In this document: one piece after another, positions 46,901-55,494 of the stretch
Layout of the letters: every line of letters begins with the position of its first letter
Position numbering within the stretch: the first letter of the stretch is position 1
NCBI GenBank assembly: GCA_019915015.1
Contig: JAHBBC010000006.1
Coordinates: 1,488,001 to 1,552,000 of the forward strand
Length of the DNA stretch: 64,000 nucleotides
Direction: 5' to 3'
Source: Auriscalpium vulgare
Taxonomy: Eukaryota > Basidiomycota > Agaricomycetes > Russulales > Auriscalpiaceae
The notes under the pieces: generated by a model
The model's database searches: none
The model's input: the letters and a program-made list of their open reading frames with translations, nothing else
Told to the model about the DNA's origin: nothing
Translations under genes and position numbers: made by a program

Positions 46901-48427
46901 GAAGACCTCGTCCCACTGCTGCTTGCTCCCCGCATTGCCGGAACTCTCCGCCGGTTCCTTTCCTTTCGAAGCGGCATTTTTCTTCGTGCGTTTGGCTGGC
47001 ACGGTGAGTGGCGTGACATTGGTGGCTACACTCAGTCGCCTCTTAACGACGCCTTCTAGACTCAATAACTGCGGCTTCGTGAACGCCGATGTGTGCGCAC
47101 TTGCCCGTATAAGCATGCCAGGCGCTAGCATATTGGACTTGTATTTGAGACTGTCCTGCACTGTCGGTGAGTCGAGTCCGCAAGTAAGTGAAGCTGAGCG
47201 CGCACTGACCATGTCACGTAGGTAACACATTATGTCAGCAAGGTGTCGAATGCGTTGCACGACACAGTCTGTATCCGAGAGGAGATGGATGTCGTCGGGG
47301 ATGAGATGGTGAGCAAGAGAATTGTGGCTGAGGACAGAGCAGGAGAAGCTGTCGAGCTGTGGGGTGCATGGTAACACGTTGAGTGAAAGCGGCCCAGTCG
47401 CTCCGTGTTGTCCTAACCACCATTCTATCATCTCCAACAGCTCGCGGGGCGGCTTCCGTCCAAGAGAATCAGCATAGAAAGCCGTGTGTGGCTCTACGCT
47501 GATCGCAACGGACACCCAGTGATTTGTCTCGTGTACGGCTGCTGGCAAGAGCACATCCGCGCCATCGATCCGCACCCCGATCGTCATTCCAACCTCCTTG
47601 AGTGATCCATCTTGCAGCTGCGAGCCAGCCAATCGTAGGGGAGTGATGCCGCGCATTGATTGTAAGATGTTCCGCTAGCATTGAGTCGTGCGCGGTTGCG
47701 GTACGTGTCAATGAGCTTGACTGATGCCGCACTCGGCAGTATACATGCCGGCTTGCCTTGTCTTTGCAGACGATGACCTAGCAGCATCCCCAGCTGATCC
47801 ATATGCTCCGCCGCCAGCCAACGCCGACCACAGTACGATGTAAGCGTCTTTGGATCGACGCCCATCGTCGTTGGGAGGGGTACGTCCCATGGCCAGTCGT
47901 CGAGGAGTGCTGACGTGTCTGCAGCAAGGGACTTCACCTCGTCGTTGAGCAAGCCCTCGGTCCAAGTCTTCAACCACGCAGTGGCCAGAGAAAGGCGCGC
48001 CTTGGCAGCGAGTATGCGCCGGACCTCGTACCAGTAGGTGAGAACCCACATCGGGGTTTTGAGTGTTTGTTGAGTGACCGACTCTTGAACAGGATAGCCC
48101 AGGCAAGCATAGCCTGTCTCTAGGGCGGGATGACGCGGTTTTGCAGGATTTCCAACACCTCGGTGTGCGGCGGCATCGGCCTAGAGAGCAGGACCATTGC
48201 ATTTGCGGCCGTTATGAAGCTTTGGCCCTTCGAGAAGAGTGTGCTCTGCTGGAGCAGAGACGGCGCGTTCGCCTCCGGTGGGACAGGGAAATTTTGGATA
48301 TCGGCATTGCGCAGGGCTGGTGTGGGTAGTAGGACATGTTTAATGTCGTCGGGAATGGGTATTCTTTTGAGGATATCACCAGAGTTTGAAATGAGTCGAT
48401 GTCGTGGATGACCTCGTCGTCCGCCAT
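43916..48427 (-). CDS. transposon protein: Ulp1-type (C48) protease fused to hAT-type transposase
   Basis: The likely start is 48427 (MADDEVIHDIDSF). The first ~600 codons end in an Ulp1 fold: NHWVSVAIS (catalytic His, 47519), FYADSLGR (Asp, 47468) and CTPQLDSFSCSV (Gln and Cys, 47338). A basic linker follows. The intron near 46805-46860 splices exactly in frame into VAKRSGGNTVATHK, leading to a C/H zinc finger (LWRCVGGPDNPCHHTF and later HAKDC, about 46400-46530). The RNase-H-like core has LSYDGGTSTG (Asp, about 45946) and GLTCDSTGN, with DVCHHLN. The hAT dimerisation-like segment is NSMPDERTGSTFTWLTPKHR (about 44400-44460), with an acidic tail to 43916. Several other introns are needed; the 47600-47700 junction is unresolved, so one polyprotein versus two genes is not fully settled there. 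Confidence 0.75.
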
Positions 48428-48814
48428 TTGACAGTTTTGAGGGTTGGCAAAATGTGCTAGGCAGTGTCGAAGGTGAAGATTGCGCCCTCATTTAGTCACT
48501 CACTACGGAGTGTAAATGTCGATCACAGCAACGGGTCGATCATACACACGTTGCTGCATACAACACTCTTGCAACTATCCCATGCCGAGGCGGGATGTGT
48601 CTAATACCTCCTTAAACATCCGCGTAGCATTGCACAACCACCTTACGACTGCCGGAATGTCTGCGTGCGAGGCTGCGAGCCTCATGGCTCATGGTGGCGC
48701 CGGGCGCCGGAGGGACGATAACATCACGTGCTGGAACGAAGTATTGTACCGGGTATATTGGGACCGTTGAGCGGCAGGGCAGGGATGGTGCCGGTTATAC
48801 AGGTACATTACCGG

Positions 48815-48851
48815 GGGAAAGCGCAGTCACCGTCAAACTCAGCGCGCACCC
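48815..48851. repeat. 37-bp host-like patch inside the right transposon end
   Basis: Bases 48815-48851 match 43475-43511 of the HSP90 gene (an exon end and its intron donor, just outside the left end) at 34 of 37 positions and in the same orientation. On the left the transposon has unrelated sequence at the equivalent subterminal position. Confidence 0.8.
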
Positions 48852-48860
48852 GCAACGCTA
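48849..48860 (-). repeat. right terminal inverted repeat
   Basis: cccgcaacgcta; inverted partner of 43537-43548. Confidence 0.8.
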
Positions 48861-48871
48861 GGTAGGTAGTT
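48861..48871. repeat. target site duplication, right copy (11 bp)
   Basis: ggtaggtagtt, identical to 43526-43536. Removing the element and one copy joins GEN|YLPKWISW in frame. Confidence 0.85.
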
Positions 48872-50566
48872 CTCCCCGAGATCCGACGTGATGAAGACGC
48901 GCTTGACCATCAAGCGAATGTCACGCGCGGTGCTCTCGAGTGGGGCTTGCCAGTACTCCTCCGACCTGCATCGTGATTGTTCAATGACGCCGAGCTAAGC
49001 CAAAATCGATCGCGCCACTCACAGCTTCGGCGGAACATAGACGATCGCGCGGAAAGAAATGCTGGTGCCCAAGTCTCCGGAGAAATGGGTCCACGCGAGC
49101 GGCTGCCCAGAGAAGTCTTTCCACGTAGCCTGGTAGAACAACGAATATTCTACGTTCGAGACGTTTTTGGGATCTCTGCATACGAGGCGTGAGCCCCCAA
49201 CTTCCTCCACGCGGAAGCGGCTCACCTTGTCCAGAGCGGAGGCTGAGCGTTCAGTTGATTCCATTCATCGACGACTATTTTCTTGGTCTTCTTCGCCTTC
49301 ACAGGCTCCTCGTCCTCTACGTTGACTTCCTCAATCACTGCCTCATCTTCGTCCTTCTCGATGTCAGCGGCCGCCTCTGGGGTGGCCACCGGGGTATTTT
49401 CCTCGTCCTCCACAAGGACCTCGTCCTCATGCTGCTCGAACAGGTAGATTGGGAAGGACGACGAGAAACCCGAGTGTTTCGAACTGAACAAGAGGATCAG
49501 CCAGTAGCTCCTGCGGCAGTCCAGTGGGAGGCTTACACAAGTCCACGCAAGGTCTGGGTGCTCAGATACTCGGTAGCCTCGGGCTTCAGCACCAGAGTAA
49601 TCTCTGTGCCTCGCTCCAATGTGCGCCCGCGCGGGTCCTGGTACGTCACGAAGTCGTTCGAGTCGGCTGAGGAACTGAACACATATTGCTGAGGATCCGG
49701 GTTCGCAGCGGTCTTCGCCGCCACGGAGGCGACGTAAACGCGGTCGGCGACAAGGAAGCTGGATCCGCACGTCAGTGAGACGCACAAGATCGATTGCCGA
49801 CTGCGAGTGCGTACCTGCTGTAGAAACCGAGACCGAATGCGCCGATGAGGTTGCCTGTGCCCGTGGTGTCTTGGCTGCCCTCAGCCCTCGCAAGAAACTC
49901 GGTAGTGCCCGATTTTGCCAAAGTTCCCTATAACGCTCGCGGTGAGCAATTGATTTTATCCAAGATATGCGCGCTGACATACCAAGTTAGCTGTCAGCTC
50001 CTCGGGAGTCATGCCAATGCCCGTGTCTGGAGGCAGGTATGAGACGGAGATGGGTACGGAGGTGAATGCGAACGCACCAGTGATGACAAGGCGCCCGCCC
50101 GGGCCCTCGGCGTCCTTGACGGAACGGATGGTGATATTCAGAGGGCTCGCACCGTCCCAGACATCCTTGTTTGTGAGGGCGGTGAGACGCAGCTTTTCCA
50201 AGGCGTCGTTGGCGTTCGAGATAAGCTCTCGCAAGAAGACCTCTCTGCAGAGCGATTGGCAAGGAAGGTCGACTGGAGATGAACGCAAGGACACACCGAT
50301 GCGAGTAGAGACTGCAGGCGCAAGGCATATGATCAGTAACCATCCACGAAGAAATGTAGATCAGGCGCACCTGTTGATGACGATGTTGCGCAGGCGAGCA
50401 ACATCGCTCTACGCATGCATCTCATCAGTGTCATCCTCCACTACACCAAGCCGCGACGCACCTGGTAACCATGCTTGTCGGCTGGTGCCTCGGCGCCCAA
50501 GTCCTGCGCGGAGACATACGAAACGAGGGTGAGGCTCAGAGCGAGCAGAGGGTTGAGGATCCGCAT
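48861..50566 (-). CDS. ER HSP90 (GRP94-like), N-terminal half, cut off by a transposon
   Basis: The start at 50566 gives a signal peptide (MRILNPLLALSLTLVSYVSA). Then come the HSP90 ATPase-domain blocks: VFLRELISNANDALEKLRL, DTGIGMTPEEL, a glycine-rich lid region ending IGAFGLGFYS, SFLVADRVYVAS and GTEITLVLKPEATEYLS. A long acidic linker (DEDEAVIEEVNVEDEEPVKA) is followed by VVDEWNQLNAQPPLW, NVEYSLFYQATWKDF, LAWTHFSGDLG and IRLMVKRVFITSDLGENYLP, where the transposon begins. The frame is intact with about six introns. Transcripts from this promoter would run into the transposon, giving at best a truncated ATPase domain without the HDEL tail. The other half is at 41811-43536. Confidence 0.9.
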
Positions 50567-50830
50567 GGCTGCACCTGTAGGTGAGTGGAAGGACTCTGAG
50601 GGCTTCTGTCAGGTAGCACCAGCGCGCCTCGCCTTATAACTACTGACGGTACTGACGTGTCACCCAGCGCGTCGATTCTCACAGGCCCCTCACGTGCTCC
50701 ACTGGCGCCATCCCGTGACCATATGTCGACGCGTTTCGCGATCGCAGTTGCGCACATTTTGGACACGACAATATTATGCACACATATGGACGAGGCAAGT
50801 ACATCATGCGCACAACCACATACATCTGTT

Positions 50831-53455
50831 CTATCCAACATGCACAGACATCTTCGGTGCTGACATTGCTGACAAGTAGTCCTAGATGTGCAGTGTAAGG
50901 AGCAGTTCGATGGACAGCTAAAATATCCACGTACCCGTATCCATCGTTCCCTTTGCTCGGGAGCATGATCAAACATGAGATACCGCTTGTCGGACTGCCG
51001 TAACAATGAGCACGCTACTCCGCATGCCTATGTGATAGCTCACCTTCAGCACCTTCTCCATGTCAGAGATATCGACATGCTTAGCCAACGCCTTCATATC
51101 CACGTTCCCCCCACCGGCCTCGCCCTCATCCTCCTCAAAGTCGTCGTCGCGCTTGACGCCCCCGTCCGCGCCTTCCCCGCCGATCTTGCCCAGGCGCCCC
51201 CAGAAATCGACGAAAGCGTTCTCGCGCAGCATCTCATCAAATGCCGCGCGCGCCTCCATCGTGCGCTCACGCTGCCACTTGTCAAAATCGTCCTCCAGCC
51301 TGACGATGTTGTACCCCAGCTTCGTCACCGGTAACGCAGAGAGCAATGGCTCTACGGGGAGCGCACTAAACGGCGTCGCTAGCGAAGGCGCGCTTGAGGC
51401 GAATAATGAGTGCAGGTTGCTGACGTGCCGTGCGCGCAGCTGGCCAATATGCTCATGAAACAAATGCAGCTGGTGATTGAGCGGTAAGATCGAGCGCGTG
51501 AAGCGTGGATCTGTCTGCAGTTGTGGAAGGCTGCCATCCCAAGTTGTCTGTGATCAATAGAGGCGTATATTAGCACTGGTTCTAGATGCGGGGGCCCTCG
51601 TACCTGTGGCTCGCGAATGGCGTCGACAAGCAGCGTCCTGTCAAGCAAAGCACAGGCATGGTCAGCGCCACACGGCGTCTGGCATAACCTAAAAGGATCG
51701 CATGGCGCACCTAAACTCCAGCTCTGCCTCCTCCTTGTTGAGCCCCATACGGGACTGATTGATGTCGGCTTCTAACCGGTCGCGCTCGGCCTTAACCTTC
51801 TCCTCCCGCTCCTTCACGGCTTGCTCCTTACGATCCTTACGCTTCTTTGCTTTGTCTGCGTCATTATCTACGGCTCCGTGGTCGTGATCGGATGCGATGC
51901 TCCGGCTGTCGTCACCGGCTGCGCGCGATTCTTGGGCCTTTAGAAAGGTGCGGAAGAGCTCCTCCCGTAACGACGAGGATCCAACCGCATCATATCGATG
52001 GTCACTGGTGAGGTCGCGTTTCACCTGCCAATTGATTCAGGTAAGAGCGAACATAAGATAAGGACGCTCCCTTACATCTTTCCACATCGTGCCAGGGAGC
52101 GCTTTTCCACTCTCTCTGAGGAGCGAGAAAAAATCGGCTTCTGCCTTCTGGGCGGCCGCGCGCTTCTCTGAAGTCACAAAGTCAGCATGCATGTATGCAG
52201 CAATGAGAACAGAAAGCACTCACTTTCCCCGAGTTCCTTGATGTAGTCGCGGAATCGCTTCTCCCGTTCTCGATCGTCTCTGCCCCAGCCATAAAACCGC
52301 CTGTCCTTCTTCCATGTCCTACGGAAGTCAGTCCAGCTTGTCCGCGTGCTCTTCACTTCCTCTGTGAGCAAACGTTCAAACTCTTCCTTTGGGTCCTCCT
52401 TTTCCTTCTTGACGCGTGATGCGCGGAGCTCGCGCGCCCGCTCGCGACAATACTCGTCGAATGCCTCACGGCGGGCTGATACAGACGGGAGCAGGACGTA
52501 GCGAGGATCTGAGATGAAGAGAGGTAGAGAGGTGTCCCAAGGGTGTAGCGGATTCACGTCCTTTTCGCGAAGGAGAGTCTGGACGGCGGGAGGCCTGGTC
52601 AGGCGTTTGAAAACGCAACGGATATACTGCACACCTTGAATAGCGCCTTGCCCTCCTCAATCGAAAGGTCTACGCGGTCTGGCATGTTGAGCTTCTTCAT
52701 CTGCTCCTTCAGACGAGTTTGCTCCTCCGCGGCCTCCTCTTTCTTTCTTTGCTCGTCTTCTAGCTGGCGTTGTTTCTCCTCCTCTGCCTCGGCTGCTAGC
52801 TGCGCCGCGGCCTCCTTCTGCCACTCCTCCTCCTCGCTCTCCTCTCCATCTTCATCATCTTCGTCCTCGTCCTCTTCGACCTTCGCTCTCTTGGTCACGA
52901 CGACCTCGTCCAAAGGCACGTCCTCCTCCGCCTTGCGCTTAGCCACCTGAGCCTCCACTTCCCTTCGTATCCTCTCGATCTCTTCCTCCTCTGCCGCCTT
53001 CTTCGCCTGTTCCGACGCCTCGCGCGCTGTCCTCACCCTGACCTCCTCTTCCTGGGCCTCCAGCGCTGCTACTGCCTCTCTGATCTCCTCGGGAACGGCC
53101 CACACGCTCTCCTTCTTGGCCTTTTGTGTGTAGAACACATTTCCCTGAGTGGTTTTGACGCGCAGCCAGTCTGTGCCGGGAATGGGTGTCTTCACAGCCG
53201 GTTTCTCCTTCTTCTTGGGAGCGGCGGCGGCAGCAGCCTGCGCTTGGACCTGGGCAAGGACAGGGAATGTTGGGAGCGGGCGCACATATGTGGACTCGTT
53301 GGTCTGCGCGTTGTAGTAGTAGCTTTGCCCTGCGGGGCCTGGGATGTGTGTGAGACGGCAGCTCGTATTAAAGGATTGATCGTACCGAGATGCTCTGTCC
53401 AGCCCGGGGGCAGCGGGGGTGGTATGACTGGGGCAGGGAACGCAGGGGCGGCCAT
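50831..53455 (-). CDS. WW- and FF-domain protein (TCERG1/CA150-Prp40-like splicing or elongation factor)
   Basis: This is a nuclear factor coupling RNA polymerase II transcription and splicing. The start at 53455 reads MAAPAFPAPVIPPPLPPGWT. Splicing restores a WW domain (PPGWTEHLGPAGQSYYYN, ESTYVRP), then a second WW-like unit (DWLRVKTTQGNVFY, KKESVWAVP). A highly charged coiled coil follows with a nuclear-signal-like KRKAEED. FF domains come next: FKTLLREKDVNPLHPWDTSL with FISDPRYVLLPSVSARREAF, FERLLTEEVKSTRTSWTDFR, DFFSLLRESGKALPGTMWKD, and a C-terminal one with KSDKRYLMFDHAPEQRERW. The end is DYLSAMSAPKMSVHVG with the stop at 50831-50833. About eight introns, frame intact. The first FF domain fits the TCERG1 type best. 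Confidence 0.88.
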
Positions 53456-54109
53456 CTGTGGAGACGCGGCACAGGTATGAGCGAGCCGGAGAACTATGGA
53501 GGGAAGTGCAGACGGTGTTTGAGAGTTCGGCCAAGCGAGGCGCTTCGGATTCCGGAGACTGGAAAAGCCTGTTCGTGGGCGCCTTTCAACGCGCGTATCC
53601 CCCTGCAGAGACTGTGACTGAACGATGGCTCGCTGGCGTCGCGCGGCGGGACTGGCGGGGGGGAAGGCGGCGGAAGGGACGTCACGGCCCTTGGTTCCAT
53701 GCATCGGTCTTTGCCATTCTGTCTTTCGAACGCTAACGCGCCCGCCTGGACAGCCTCTCTGGCGGCCGCCCTCCGCCTGCCGCTCTTGCACGTCTCAGCG
53801 CTGCCTCGAGGCTGTGGATCGCCTGCGTCATCTCTACAGCCTGCCCACTGGCGAATCATTGCGTTGATATCATGGAACAGCCCGGCCATACCTTGTAGTC
53901 ATATCGACAGGCACCTCGACTAGCGCGGTGCCTCCCCGGTCCTTGAGATCTCCGGCCGCAAACCTCTTCCCTGCTAATTGCTAGAGTAGCTATATAACAG
54001 CCGCCCTCCATCGGCTCCCCTTCAGTTGCCTTCAGTCCCCCTCCCGGCCATCAACTGCGGGCCTCCATCATTTGCACACACGCTCGCCTCATTCCCCCGC
54101 CCGCCCGCC
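53456..54109. other. divergent intergenic region with uncertain ORFs
   Basis: This lies between the WW/FF gene (-) and the haloperoxidase (+). Long open frames occur on both strands over 53460-53890 because the DNA is G/C-rich; none shows a recognised domain. A TATA-like gctatataac lies near 53988-53997, about 115 bp before the haloperoxidase start. Confidence 0.45.
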
Positions 54110-54864
54110 ATGTCGAACGTCACTGAGCCTGCTGCCTCTCATCCCTTCGTCCCAGCCGCAGAGGGCGAAAGCCGCTCTCCGTGCCCCGCCCTCAATGCCC
54201 TCGCAAACCACGGCTACCTGTACGTCCTCGTGCCCTCACAGGCCCTCACCTATCCACCCAGCGCGCTAATTAGCCGCGTCTTGGCAGGCCGCATAACGGC
54301 AGGAATATAACCGCCCCGCAGCTCATCCGCGCCCTCCGCCAGGTCTACCACGTATCCCTCCCCTTCGCAACGCTGCTGAGCTTGGGCGGCACCGTCTGGT
54401 GCGGTTCTGGCTGGCGGCTTGATCTCGAGGACCTCGCCAAGCACGATCACATCGAGCACAACGCGTCCCTCACGCACGCGGACGCACCCGAGGGCAATAT
54501 CTACGCGCCCATCCCCGTCGATAAGGAGCTCCTGCAGGACATGCTCGACACGTCCGAGACGGATTACCTGACGTTCGACGACCTTGTTAAGACGCGAGTG
54601 CAGCGCGACCAGACGCTTGTGGAGCCGCTGAACAACACACACACCACGATCTCGCGCGGGGAGGTCGTGCTGACGGTGGAGGCACTGGGCGACGAGGAGG
54701 GTCGCGTGCCGAAGGACTACATCCGCCAGTGGTTCGGGGAGGAGCGCCTGCCGGAAGGGTGGCAGCGGCCGAAGAAGACGATCGGGCTATTGACGACGAA
54801 CAAGGGTGTGAAGCAGGTCGGTGTGCGCGGGGAGCTGTTCGCAGACGCCAAGAAGATGGACTGA
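54110..54864 (+). CDS. heme-haloperoxidase (chloroperoxidase/unspecific-peroxygenase family)
   Basis: This is a heme-thiolate peroxidase of the Peroxidase_2 family. The ATG at 54110 reads MSNVTEPAASHPFVPAAEGE. The heme-ligand motif SPCPALNALANHGYL (PCP Cys) is split by a short intron and continues PHNGRNITAPQLIRALRQVY. Then DHIEHNASLTHADA (the distal-side acidic/His region), FDDLVKTRVQRDQ and the C-terminus LFADAKKMD follow, with the stop at 54862-54864. The length of about 230 residues puts it with the short peroxygenases. Unlike most family members it has no obvious signal peptide, so it may be intracellular. Substrate is unknown. Confidence 0.9.
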
Positions 54865-55494
54865 CCGCACGTTGCGATGGGACACGGTCAATGGAGTGGA
54901 GGTACGATCGTATATGCTAACTACCTTTGTGTTAATTGTTTTGTTTATTGTCTGTTATACACTGGCTGCGCGCGTCTAGATGGGGCTCTGAGATCCGACT
55001 TGCTTGCTGACATGCGTACTGCAGCGTGCGTTTCAATCCGAGTCAGCTCACGCGTGAGGTGCCACTGCTACATAATCCATGCAGTCGTGCACCGTGCCGT
55101 GACGCGTGCCAGGCCTGCAATGGTGGCGCACTACGCAGCGTAGTGTCTCCTCCGAGTCGTTCTATGGCCAGGGCAGTTTCGCGTCAGCTCACGATATGTC
55201 TCACACCCATGCCGTTGACTGCGGGGCCCTGCGATCCGCCGTCAGCTGACCCCACCTTGCAGCCACGGTCCCATCGGCATGGGATAGGTTAGGACGGACC
55301 GCGCCTCTTATGTGCTGCAAGGTCGTCGTTTGGCGCCCCTGCATGTGAAGATGACCGTCTCAGAGTAGTGGAGAAGCAACGATGAGGTACGAAGACCGGT
55401 CACGGTATCAAGAACACCACATACAAAGGCCTTCGATTGTCGGGGAAGGCTGCGACGCCATCTCTGACAAGTCCCCTTGACTGCTCTGCCCGCC
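54865..55494. other. intergenic region, no gene seen
   Basis: This is the 3' flank of the haloperoxidase and 5' flank of the MFS gene. Short frames only; no motif, tRNA or repeat recognised. Confidence 0.5.

Larger units (their letters stand above)
43537..48860 (-). mobile_element. 5.3-kb DNA transposon, hAT-like with an Ulp1 protease domain
   Basis: The element is 5324 bp. Its ends are tagtgttgcggg on the left (43537-43548) and the complement of tagcgttgcggg on the right (48849-48860), a 12-bp terminal inverted repeat with one mismatch and hAT-like TAGxGTTGC character. An 11-bp direct duplication flanks it; hAT elements normally make 8 bp, so part of the match may be pre-existing ggta repeats. 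Inside the left end (43567-43590) and inside the right patch (near 48790-48816) lie related cccggtaa/ggtacc-rich subterminal sequences. All coding is on the minus strand: Ulp1 domain, zinc finger, RNase-H-like core, dimerisation region. No stop-filled decay is evident, so it looks recent. It sits in an HSP90 exon. Confidence 0.88.

Noticed and set aside
43537..48860. Element as an LTR or LINE retrotransposon
   Set aside because: No reverse transcriptase, no long terminal repeats; short inverted termini and a transposase-like gene instead.
53456..53889. Long overlapping ORFs on both strands as a possible gene
   Set aside because: No motif, no consistent splice model; the G/C-rich sequence keeps several frames open.
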